NCBI GenBank assembly: GCA_041477005.1
Contig: JBGOUJ010000135.1
Location: 1 to 14,193 of the forward strand
Length of the DNA stretch: 14,193 nt
Reading direction: 5' to 3'
From: JBGOUJ01 sp041477005
GTDB lineage: Bacteria > Acidobacteriota > Terriglobia > Bryobacterales > JACQDG01
The position numbers and the translations under genes were made by a program. The notes below the pieces were generated by a model, which saw nothing but the letters and a program-made list of their open reading frames with translations, did not search any database and was not told where the DNA came from. Of this stretch, positions 9,801 through 13,311 are shown piece by piece. Each line of letters opens with the position of its first letter. Position 1 is the first letter of the stretch.

Positions 9801-10146
9801 GGCGCCGGGCGTCTACTCCTTTGTGGACGCCTTGCCCCTCACGCCGGATGGCAAGATCGATCTCGGCGCGCTGCCGCCGCCCGGCGTCCCGTGCACCGGG
9901 CGAACCTTCGTCACGCCGCGGAATTCCACCGAGCGCCAGCTCGCTCAGCTTTGGGAAGAGCTTCTCGGTGTGGAACCGGTTGGTGTGACGGACAACCTCT
10001 TTGAGCTGGGCGGGCACTCGCTGCTCGCCGTGCGCCTGGTGGCGGCGATTCGGGCGCGACTCGGCGCGGAGCTGGCGGTGGCGGACCTGTTCGAACGCCC
10101 CACCATTGAACAGCTCGCTCCGGTTGTCCGAGTCAAGGGGCCATGA
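1..10146 (+). CDS. Hybrid type I PKS-NRPS megasynthase, 5'-truncated by the window (KS-AT-DH-cMT-ER-KR-ACP-C-A-PCP)
   Basis: The frame is open from base 1 and encodes 3,381 visible residues ending at TGA 10144-10146. The true start lies upstream, because the window begins about 40 residues before the ketosynthase active-site Cys. Domains by visible residue: KS 1-297, AT 399-690, DH 766-1040, C-methyltransferase ~1075-1427, structural KR half ~1437-1617, ER ~1634-1960, catalytic KR ~1980-2200, ACP ~2262-2335, condensation ~2351-2780, adenylation ~2809-3300, PCP ~3308-3376. The predicted role is one fully reducing, alpha-methylating polyketide extension followed by amide coupling of one amino acid, probably in the cytoplasm on carrier-bound intermediates. 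All catalytic motifs I checked are intact. The protein ends 41 residues after the PCP serine with no thioesterase or reductase. Its stop overlaps the start of a phosphopantetheinyl transferase, so the two are probably co-transcribed. The architecture is certain; the product is inference. Confidence 0.97.
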   Translation, partial: HPSRRRQIDAHSITGTTNSIAPNRVSYLFDFLGPSFAVDTACSSSLTAVHLACRSLQAGECRLALAAGVNLLLNPETFMAIGKASMLSPDGRCKAFDASANGYVRAEGAGVVILKPLDEACRDRDRIYAVVRASAINHDGRTSSLTFPGLDAQEAMLRQVLHEAGISAAEVQYLEAHGPGTQAGDPVEAAAVGRVFGEGRDPASPLIVGSVKTNIGHLEAGAGIAGLIKTALALHHRQIPPNLHFRTPNPAIPFEQFRVRVPVELEPWPAPKGRAKAGVNSFGFGGANAHVLLEEAPQTEVAEREPSAPGANLLVLSARSQEALQQRASQCAEWLRRPGAPVTPDVCFTAALHRTHHEFRLAATGGSNLALADRLEAFLQGESRSGLAWGRREKSALPRLAFVFPGMGPQRPGMGLELMGAEPAFRSGIEECDALVRSLGGWSLIDVLRGEYRFQDPNSVQVAQLSNFAVQVSLVALWRSWGIVPDAVIGHSAGEAAACYAAGVLDLGSALRVAFHRGRLLDRLSGSGRMLAAGLSPGAADRLIGSYGDRVAIAAVNSSVSVALSGEAEALEQIAATLAAQQIFHRFLPVAVPYHTPAVEAIRDELEASLADLSPGPPHVPIASTVSGAWAGPGDFGGPYWYRNTRQSVRFADAVGLLIESGCELFLEVGPHPVLGVSISECLRDAARRGTPLASLRSGEGEREVMLRSLGALYATGRNVDWPAVFPEGGSRVSLPAYPWQRERLWIEPVTEGESEPEPAAGTARHPLLGRRLRSPRPAWEGNLGLQDLEFLKDHLVDGRSVFPAAGYVEMALAAGGELFPHDGLIVENLVFHSLLAPDGGRAPLVQLHCEEDGAFAVHSAPAGENHWTRHASGRLRARSSPPPAPVDLAALLHDCPTEVPVGEWYRSFDRLGLHYGERFRTVAELWQGDGEAVGRLAWPGENPPSDGYRVHPTLLDGALQVLRAAVEGGSPPPGAEGMFLPASIRRVEAYGRASGGLYGHARVCKRTGDSFEGDVELLGESGEVILSIQGFRCRVVKVHTERERDDCLYTFEWELAPRADSGPASRAALTETANIVREVEPLVRRLAEEPRFRNYYPEIEPRLNRIAAGYARSALAKLGWDFRRDADPADAASSLGVNPAHQRLFAHLAQAIGAIDADPLPPRTLANQALRDLPEWKDAIELAALCGEGLADVLGGRRKAHEILFVPAAAGALRRLYADCPAFLFYNRIIAGSIAAAVAGVPDSSTVRVLEIGAGTGGATSHILPALQRRSKSYLFTDISPVFLDRAREQFPGEPGLDFALLDIEKDPAAQRLPERQFDIIVAANVVHATRRLHTTLHHVRSLLAPEGLLVLLEVTRPPLWAETIFGLLEGWWRFEDFDLRPDHPYLSQRQWLNLLDETGFTDFTAIQEPFTDGESMQRVFLSRAPGTTGSGAAGSRSWLILSDARGAGAQLAAWLEQRGHRCVVAANLDEYRRLGRRDFDAVALLGSLDLPSCDTLPASALLDAAVRSCGDVVDFVREFAGQGKALPDIWLITAGAQQVGGETGAIRIVQSPLWGLGRVLMNEHTATRCRLVDLSSDCRPEEIEGLLEELGGNDTEEEIAFRGDARYIRRVRRLPAESGNPGAGQPVAASQVRLRIDTTGALDTLRLHEVAPPEPGPEELVIRVRAAGLNFRDVIAAAGLIVPPEASALIDRAITFGYECAGVVEKCGPNVTMCRPGDEVIALSAGAIASHALTRQELAVSKPASLSFEEAGSIPLVFATAHYGLNHLARMQAGERVLIHAATGGVGLAAIQLCRRAGAEIFATAGSPEKRAYLKSLGIAHVMDSRSLDFAGEILDITHGEGVDIVLNSLTGEAIPKGLSVLRSHGRFLEIGKKDILENSQLGLFAFRKNLAFFGIDLEKVYFGRPSLAGALLREIARYFEEGALQALPCTTYDLASAESAFRLMAQAKHIGKIVLTMSGREYSAVPARARGLFREDATYLLTGGLGGFALATAQWMVERGARHLVLLGRGSVPAPENEQAFQTLLQTRASVRVIRGDVACEEDVARALEEIRRTMPPLRGVFHAAMVLEDKMLVHLGRDELRAVLAPKIAGAWNLHRLTLGEELDYFFLYSSGSAMFGNPRQGNYAAANEFLDLLARHRRAMGLPALSVSWGRLSRIGYVAHHEEAARFLDRAGVVAAITPEEAVAVMERLLGGGPAHVLAARVHWQKYGEFRGGRPPRRFSALLEEGGEEQALSRSAGDDFVAARLGGLRPEERRAAIEEHLAQRVARILAAPVSRVEPERPLIELGLDSLMAVELQSALKRDFGLQVPVTQLLEGISIRRLAGQTIAQLAPAEGTGDSAAPALQTVELPLGLEQGRFWFLDRMDPASPAYNVASALRLSGHLDVGAMESALGELLRRHDALRATFAAGDGTPVQRIGPPAPFTLPVIDLSGVAPAERDAELQRLAVEEARRPFDLSAGPVLRATLFKLDEREHILLFNVHHIVVDAWSLSLIRGQGASLYAAFSRRESPPLPSPALRYPAVLLRQQREWTREQEERQLSCWKNRLAGVEPLELPTDFPRPARRTLRGARRHFEIPESLTASLEALSRSEGATPFMTLLAAFQTLLHRYSASDDFCVGTPVASRLRAEAKDVVGCFVNTLAIRTRFQGDPSFRRLLAQVRETVLEAYDHSDVPFERVVEAVGPTRDPSQTPLFQVLFVLHNISSPAVELPGLAMTEFELDSRTTPFDLVLVMSTEGGLAASLEYNADLFAPETIDRMIGHFRTLLESIVALPDEAVSRLPLLTGPELREIVAGWNETGDPPECCLHQLFESQANRTPDAVAVCGGDESLTYREIDRAANRLASYLRQQGVGPEALVAICLERSLDAVVALIGILKAGGAFVPFDPAYPPERLRFLLEDARPRVVLTPETLHRDRDAIAREPECEPGGGATPRNLAYVLYTSGSTGRPKGVLIEHRGISNQLLWRQSAFPLSTADAVLQTTSLSFDPSVWEIFGPLAAGARVVLAPPGLRHDPFQVAGLIRRHQVSTLQVVPSALRSLVEENAFADCPSLQRVFCGGEALPAALRDRFLSSTDASLHNLYGATETSIDATCWTCARQDRRSVVPIGHPIANAQAYVLDGSLRPVPAGVPGELCIGGAGLARGYLNAAELTARSFVENRFQGRPGTRLYRTGDRARRLADGTIEYLGRLDRQLKVRGHRIEPGEIEAVLRQSPAVRDAAVAGYADEHGDLVLAAWIVPASVELRESELRESELREFLAGKLPAYMAPGVYSFVDALPLTPDGKIDLGALPPPGVPCTGRTFVTPRNSTERQLAQLWEELLGVEPVGVTDNLFELGGHSLLAVRLVAAIRARLGAELAVADLFERPTIEQLAPVVRVKGP
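1195..2070 (+). other. Acyltransferase (AT) domain
   Basis: This domain loads the extender unit onto the ACP. The N-terminal motif is FPGMGPQ (residues ~404-410), where FPGQGSQ is typical. The nucleophile is Ser492 in GHSAGE, and the C-terminal EVGPHPVL segment is present. The position that distinguishes malonyl (HAFH) from methylmalonyl (YASH) specificity reads VPYH (residues 592-595). The bulky Tyr where malonyl-type ATs have Phe favours malonyl-CoA, which also fits a module that adds methyl groups with its own C-methyltransferase. That specificity call is inference from a non-standard motif. Confidence 0.93.
2296..3120 (+). other. Dehydratase (DH) domain
   Basis: This domain removes water from the beta-hydroxyacyl intermediate. 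The double-hotdog fold is indicated by HPLLGRRL at residue 766, the HxxxGxxxxP motif with catalytic His795, Gly799 and Pro804, and the second catalytic motif HPTLLDGALQ with Asp957 and Gln961. Both catalytic residues are present, so the domain should be active. Confidence 0.93.
3223..4281 (+). other. SAM-dependent C-methyltransferase (cMT) domain
   Basis: The domain lies between DH and ER, the usual place for PKS alpha-carbon methyltransferases. The SAM-binding motif I is LEIGAGTGGA (residues 1251-1260), followed by an FTDIS acidic strand. His1329 (in NVVHAT) and Glu1355 (in LLEVT) fit the His-Glu pair reported for PKS C-methyltransferases. The expected role is transfer of one methyl group to the alpha carbon of the beta-ketoacyl-ACP before ketoreduction. 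The motifs are intact, so it is probably active. Confidence 0.92.
4309..4851 (+). other. KR structural (non-catalytic) subdomain
   Basis: This Rossmann-like segment (residues ~1437-1617) lies between the methyltransferase and the enoylreductase. It carries the strand and helix pattern of the KR N-terminal half, including WLITAGAQ and SPLWGLGRVL. It has no Ser-Tyr-Lys active site. In modules with an ER, the KR domain is split in this way, with the ER inserted between the structural and catalytic halves, so this is not a second or degenerate ketoreductase. Confidence 0.85.
4900..5880 (+). other. Enoylreductase (ER) domain
   Basis: This is an MDR-family NADPH-dependent enoyl reductase that saturates the alpha,beta double bond left by the DH. 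It has the substrate-side LNFRDV motif (residues 1671-1676), FGYECAG, and the nucleotide-binding HAATGGVGLAAIQ segment (1782-1794). The tyrosine that often follows LNFRDVxxALGx, and that is linked to one alpha-methyl configuration, is Ile1683 here. By analogy this suggests the opposite (R-type) methyl configuration, a weak inference. Confidence 0.93.
5938..6600 (+). other. Ketoreductase (KR) catalytic domain
   Basis: This SDR-type beta-ketoreductase has the NADPH loop TGGLGGFA (residues 1985-1992; the last residue is usually Gly), Lys2091 in APKIAGAW, Ser2115 and Tyr2128 in NYAAAN. The Ser-Tyr spacing of 13 is canonical. The B-type LDD motif reads LED (in HAAMVLEDKM), and the A-type Trp eight residues before Tyr is absent (Phe2120). 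It therefore resembles a B-type KR. The alcohol stereochemistry is erased if DH and ER both act. Confidence 0.93.
6784..7005 (+). other. Acyl carrier protein (ACP) domain
   Basis: This is a four-helix carrier domain with the phosphopantetheine attachment Ser2294 in GLDSLM, the typical PKS ACP signature. It follows the KR and precedes the condensation domain, so it is the donor that presents the finished acyl chain to the NRPS half. Confidence 0.95.
7051..8340 (+). other. NRPS condensation (C) domain
   Basis: This domain forms the amide bond between the ACP-bound polyketide and the PCP-bound amino acid. The catalytic motif HHxxxDxWS is present as HHIVVDAWS (residues 2485-2493; second His2486 and Asp2490 as key residues). 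The entry motif LEQGRFWFLDR and the late segments FVNTLAIRT and HSDVPFERVVE are also recognisable. The domain looks active. Whether it falls in the LCL or the hybrid PKS-NRPS clade would need a tree. Confidence 0.93.
8425..9900 (+). other. NRPS adenylation (A) domain, glutamine-like code
   Basis: This domain activates an amino acid as its AMP ester and loads it on the PCP. The A3 core is LYTSGSTGRPKG (from residue 2942), the A4/A5 regions carry FDPSVWE and LYGATETSID, and the A10 lysine is Lys3285 in PDGKID. Aligning by eye to GrsA, the ten specificity residues are D2989, P2990, W2993, Q3032, F3057, G3059, L3082, I3090, D3091 and K3285. From memory, DAWQFGLIDK is a glutamine code in fengycin/iturin-type synthetases; only the second position differs. 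Glutamine is therefore the best guess, and a related polar residue cannot be excluded. No epimerase or N-methyltransferase is inserted. Confidence 0.92.
9730..9774 (+). repeat. 15-bp in-frame tandem repeat, about 2.8 copies
   Basis: The unit GAGCTGCGCGAGAGC occurs twice exactly (9730-9744, 9745-9759), followed by a partial third copy diverging in its last bases (9760-9774). It encodes ELRES-ELRES-ELREF (residues 3244-3258) in the C-terminal subdomain of the adenylation domain. The unit is a multiple of three, so the frame is kept and a short charged helix is lengthened. Slipped-strand expansion is the likely origin. Confidence 0.9.
9922..10128 (+). other. Terminal peptidyl carrier protein (PCP) domain
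   Basis: This carrier domain has the phosphopantetheine attachment Ser3340 in LGGHSLLAVRL, the standard NRPS thiolation motif. The polypeptide stops 41 residues after this serine, shortly after the fourth helix. The assembled acyl-amino acid therefore remains thioester-bound with no release domain in cis. Confidence 0.95.
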
Positions 10147-10826
10147 CACGGCAGCTCACTCCCGGAGACATTCACCTGTGGTGGGTCAACCTCGACCTCC
10201 CGGCCCCCACCGTGGAGCGGCTCGCCGCGGTGCTCTCGGCGGACGAAATCGCTCGCGCCGGGAGATACCGCTTCGAAGCGGACCGGCGCCGTTTCATCGG
10301 CGGCCGTGCCACTCTTCGCCACATCCTTGCCGGCTACCTGGGCGCGGCCGCCGCGAGCTTTCGCTTCGAGACCGGCGTCCACGGAAAACCCTCCTTGCAC
10401 CCCTCCACCGGCGGCGAGACCTACACCTTCAACACTTCCCATGCCGGTGCTCTGGCCCTCCACGCCATCGCTCCCGGACCCTCGGTTGGCGTCGACATCG
10501 AGCGTGTGCGGTTCCTGCCGGACTGCGATAGCGTCGCCGCTGCTGTTCTTTCCGAACGGGAGCGGGCAGCCTGGCGCTGTGTTCCAGCCAGCCTGAGCCA
10601 GCATACGTTTTTCCGATCGTGGGCCTGCAAAGAAGCCATCTTGAAGGCGCAGAGCGCGGGCTTGGCGCGCCCGCCGGAAAGCGTGGAGCTGTCCGTTTCG
10701 CCTGGCGAGCCTGCCCGTCTGCTGGCTATCGATGGAGAGTCGGGCGAAGCCGGCCGCTGGCTGTTGCGCGAACTCCCGGCGCCACCCGGATACGTTGCTG
10801 CCCTGGCCGTCGAAGCGGGGCCGTAG
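10143..10826 (+). CDS. Sfp-type 4'-phosphopantetheinyl transferase
   Basis: This 227-residue protein has the length and motifs of the Sfp/Gsp family. It moves 4'-phosphopantetheine from CoA to the conserved serine of carrier domains, making apo-ACP and apo-PCP active. Visible motifs are GKP (81-83), FNTSHAG (96-102), GVDIERV (116-122, with Asp118 and Glu120 as metal ligands), and WACKEAILK (160-168, with Glu164 as the third acidic ligand and Lys168). The ATG overlaps the synthase stop by four bases (ATGA), and an AAGGGG sits just two bases before it, so translation is probably coupled to the upstream gene. The likely substrates are Ser2294 and Ser3340 of the adjacent synthase. It is the last gene of the + strand operon and ends 10 bp before a convergent gene. 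Confidence 0.95.
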   Translation: MTRQLTPGDIHLWWVNLDLPAPTVERLAAVLSADEIARAGRYRFEADRRRFIGGRATLRHILAGYLGAAAASFRFETGVHGKPSLHPSTGGETYTFNTSHAGALALHAIAPGPSVGVDIERVRFLPDCDSVAAAVLSERERAAWRCVPASLSQHTFFRSWACKEAILKAQSAGLARPPESVELSVSPGEPARLLAIDGESGEAGRWLLRELPAPPGYVAALAVEAGP

Positions 10827-10836
10827 CGGTTTTCAA

Positions 10837-13047
10837 CTAGTCGGCCACTGTAATCAGCGCTGCATTCGACGCAGTGCCGGCGATGGTGATGACCACCTGT
10901 CGATCGCCGGCGGCGACTTGCGGAACCTGAAAATTCGTTTGATACAGTCCCACGAAGTCCGGCGTCAGGCCCATATAGGTCACCGACGCAGCCTTGCCTG
11001 CGACCGTCACGGAATAGTTGGTCTGCACGATCGGCGAAACGGCCTCGGGGTTCGGCGGGCCGGTGGCCAGCGGCGATTTCGTTTGCGCGGCTCCTCCGCC
11101 GGTAAAGTAAGCCACCAGGACGTCGCTGACATGGGCGGGCGAAGACTGAGAATTGACGCTGTGATCGGGGTTCTGGACCACCGCGCGATTGGGGCCGTAC
11201 GTAAAAATGCCCGGCGCCACTTGCGGAACGTTAATCGCCGCCGCGTTGGCCACCGCGCTGCCGTTTTTCACGATCACCGTCGCCAGGCCGGGCTGGATGT
11301 CCCAAGGAAGCTGGGCGTTAATCTGGCCCGGCGAAACGAAGAACAGGGGCGCTGCCTCTCCGTTCACCGTGACGCTGGTAGTTAGGAGGGTATTAGGAAG
11401 GGGCAAGGTGCCGGCTGAATTGGGTTTGGACGCCAGGTCTTGACCAAAGATCGAAAAGATGGACCCTGGCGCGGCGCTGCCTTTCACGAAGCTTGCACCG
11501 TTGGTAACAGCCTGGCTTGTGGCCGCGAATGCCACGTGCCCTGCTCCTGCATACAGGACCTGGGAACCCAAGCCGGTCGCGAAGAAGTCCGATCCGGTCA
11601 CGGTTACGCTCAGCGCCAGAGTGTACGACTTGCCGGTGCTGTCCGTGAATGTCGCCGTTCCCCCACAGTTCGGTGCGACGGTGTAGGTCCCGGTCTGGGT
11701 CACGGTCGTGAGCGCTGCGTTGACGATCTGGCTGGATGCTCCGGTGAGATTGCCCTGGCCGTCAAATTGGAAAATGCCGGAAAAATCGACTGTGCCGGCA
11801 ACGGCGCCTGCCGAAAACGGCCAGCCATTCACCTGGTAGGCATAATCTCCGGACAGGGAGCTGACGAGGCACGCGCTGGCTTCCTGCGCGCCGTTCGCAT
11901 TGATCGGAAAAGTGCCGTCAGACCCCGAAAGGAAGAAGTTCTTGCCCAAGTTCCAGACCGCCAGACTGTAAAGCGCCGTGACCCCTGCGGAAACATTAGC
12001 CGTGAGGGTGCCCGAACAGTTGGACGTGATGTTGTAGGCGCCCGAATAGCTTTGCTGCTGGGCTGAGCCGCCGTTTGTGCTTCTGGTCAGCGTAAAAGTG
12101 ACCGTACCCGCCCCGTCGAAATTTGCCGTTCCGACGCCGGCAAAGACGCTGGAGAGCGCGCCGGCGGACGAAACCTGCCTCCCGTTTGTGGATATCCCAT
12201 AGGTACCAGTCAGACTTGCATTCGTACACGCTCCAGCGGTGGCCTTGCCTGCACTGGTGAACGTCGCATGGCCGTTGCCCGCATACATGATCTGGGCATT
12301 GAAACCGGCTACGTCAAACGCCGGTCCGTTCACGGTCAGAGCGACGGTGTACGACCCACCGATGCTGTCCGTATACTTCGCCGAGCCCCCACAGCTTGAC
12401 GCCATCGTATAAGTTCCGGTCAGGGTCACGGCCGTCAGGGCCCCCCTGATGATCTGGCTGTAGATCCCCGTCACGCTGCCAATGCCGTCAAAGTGAAGGA
12501 TGCCGGAAGAATTGATGTCGCCGACGACCGAACCCCCGGAAAGCTGCCAACCATTGACCTGGAACGCATAATCTCCGGACAGAGAGCTGGCGTCGCACGA
12601 GCTGAATTGCTGCTGGACCCCGTTTACGATGAGGGCATAGGTCCCGTCAGATCCCGACATCGAGAAATTATTGCCCTGGTTCCATACGCCTACACTGTAA
12701 AGCGCGGTAACACCCGTGGAAACATTGGCCGTGAGGGTCCCTGCACAATTGGCCGCTATGCTGTAAGTGCCCGAGTAGGTTTGTTGCTGCGTTGAGCCAG
12801 CGCCTGTGTTTACGCTCAGCGCAAAAGTGACCTTACTCTGGCCGTCGAAAGTTGCGGTTCCCACCGCGTGAAAGACTTTGGAAACCGTTCCGGAAGCCGC
12901 AACCTGCCGGCCGGTGTCAGTAATGCCGTAGGCGCCGTTCAGGGTGGCATTGGTGCAGGTGCCGCCTCCGATCTGAGTTTGAGCATGTGCTGGCACAAGC
13001 AGCACTTGAACGAAGAGGATGATTAAAACGAGTTTGCGTAGATTCAT
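10837..13047 (-). CDS. Secreted repeat protein with C-terminal TIGR03437-like (Solibacter-type) domain
   Basis: This 736-residue protein starts with a clear signal peptide: n-region MNLRK, hydrophobic core, and probable cleavage after AHA (residues 20-22). Two tandem repeats follow (31-270 and 274-511), rich in Ser, Thr, Gly, Ala and Val with alternating beta-like strands. Residues ~512-736 resemble the TIGR03437 domain; hallmarks are APGSIFSIFGQDLA, VSPGQINAQLPW, VAPGIF and VAYFTGGG. The exact function is unknown; an extracellular or surface location is likely. I chose ATG 13047 because it gives the signal peptide; the frame stays open to 13170, but those extra codons are not signal-like. 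No good Shine-Dalgarno is visible: the nearest AGGTGG lies about 24 bases upstream. Cysteines occur only in the repeats, eight in four evenly spaced pairs. The gene runs convergent to the transferase gene and looks less GC-rich than the synthase. Confidence 0.9.
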   Translation of the reverse strand: MNLRKLVLIILFVQVLLVPAHAQTQIGGGTCTNATLNGAYGITDTGRQVAASGTVSKVFHAVGTATFDGQSKVTFALSVNTGAGSTQQQTYSGTYSIAANCAGTLTANVSTGVTALYSVGVWNQGNNFSMSGSDGTYALIVNGVQQQFSSCDASSLSGDYAFQVNGWQLSGGSVVGDINSSGILHFDGIGSVTGIYSQIIRGALTAVTLTGTYTMASSCGGSAKYTDSIGGSYTVALTVNGPAFDVAGFNAQIMYAGNGHATFTSAGKATAGACTNASLTGTYGISTNGRQVSSAGALSSVFAGVGTANFDGAGTVTFTLTRSTNGGSAQQQSYSGAYNITSNCSGTLTANVSAGVTALYSLAVWNLGKNFFLSGSDGTFPINANGAQEASACLVSSLSGDYAYQVNGWPFSAGAVAGTVDFSGIFQFDGQGNLTGASSQIVNAALTTVTQTGTYTVAPNCGGTATFTDSTGKSYTLALSVTVTGSDFFATGLGSQVLYAGAGHVAFAATSQAVTNGASFVKGSAAPGSIFSIFGQDLASKPNSAGTLPLPNTLLTTSVTVNGEAAPLFFVSPGQINAQLPWDIQPGLATVIVKNGSAVANAAAINVPQVAPGIFTYGPNRAVVQNPDHSVNSQSSPAHVSDVLVAYFTGGGAAQTKSPLATGPPNPEAVSPIVQTNYSVTVAGKAASVTYMGLTPDFVGLYQTNFQVPQVAAGDRQVVITIAGTASNAALITVAD
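11515..12957 (-). repeat. Two tandem ~240-residue protein repeats, each with two sub-repeats
   Basis: Residues 31-270 and 274-511 of the secreted protein align along their whole length. Examples are CTNATLNGAYGI versus CTNASLTGTYGI, GTLTANVSTGVTALYS versus GTLTANVSAGVTALYS, and SSLSGDYAFQVNGW versus SSLSGDYAYQVNGW. Each repeat splits into two weaker sub-repeats, marked by a Cys near a L-x-G-x-Y motif, an FDGxGxxT-like motif, and a second Cys after a GTY/GAY segment. Similarity is also visible in DNA (compare around 11850 and 12570), so the duplication is probably not very old or is maintained. Confidence 0.9.
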
Positions 13048-13311
13048 GGTGCGAGTGTAACAAGAGTGAACCCACCTCGCCTGCACGAGAGGCCCAAAAT
13101 GTAAGATTTCTAACATTTTGGGCATTTTTGGAAGGGAAACGTGATGCCGCCGGGCGCTATTCGGTTCCACAACTCATCAGGAATCCGAGCCCTCCGCGGG
13201 CGACTGTTCATCCATCCTTCCTTCTCCCTGACTCCGGACAGAAAGGCGACGTTACCAGCTATCGGTGGGCACTTTCATGCAGGCTTGCCGAAAACTCACG
13301 GGCAAACACCG
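13048..13311. other. Intergenic region between two minus-strand genes
   Basis: These 264 bp separate the start of the secreted repeat protein gene from the end of the beta-lactamase-like gene. The only clear structure is the palindrome at 13092-13123. I see no convincing open frame, tRNA or strong sigma-70 promoter. The promoter of the repeat protein gene presumably lies here, but no -35/-10 pair stands out. Confidence 0.6.
13092..13123. promoter_or_regulatory. 32-bp near-perfect palindrome upstream of the secreted protein gene
   Basis: The arms GCCCAAAATGT (13092-13102) and ACATTTTGGGC (13113-13123) are exact reverse complements. The inner AGA (13104-13106) also pairs with TCT (13109-13111), so 14 of 16 position pairs are complementary. 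It lies 45 bp upstream of the ATG at 13047 and is AT-rich in a GC-rich setting. It could be an operator for a dimeric regulator, a hairpin in the 5' leader, or a terminator read on the + strand, where ATTTTTGG follows. No + strand gene reaches it, which makes the operator or leader readings more attractive. The structure is certain; the function is not known. Confidence 0.6.

Noticed and set aside
145..10146. GTG at base 145 as the start of the synthase
   Set aside because: The frame is open to base 1, and the upstream codons encode conserved KS sequence including the active-site Cys, so the gene starts outside the window.
10732..12066. Plus-strand open frames (217 and 208 codons) opposite the secreted repeat protein
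   Set aside because: They run against a protein with a signal peptide and clear repeats. The first also overlaps the end of the transferase. No domain supports them.
13092..13123. Intrinsic terminator for the beta-lactamase-like gene
   Set aside because: Read on the minus strand, the hairpin is followed by CTCTCG and not by a run of T, so it does not fit a canonical terminator in that direction.
13048..13170. N-terminal extension of the secreted repeat protein to ATG 13170
   Set aside because: The extra 41 residues are not signal-like, run through the palindrome, and would bury the good signal peptide beginning at ATG 13047.
13287..13306. Stem-loop terminator just after the beta-lactamase-like stop
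   Set aside because: Only about four base pairs (TGCC/GGCA) form and no T-tract follows on the minus strand, which is too weak to annotate.
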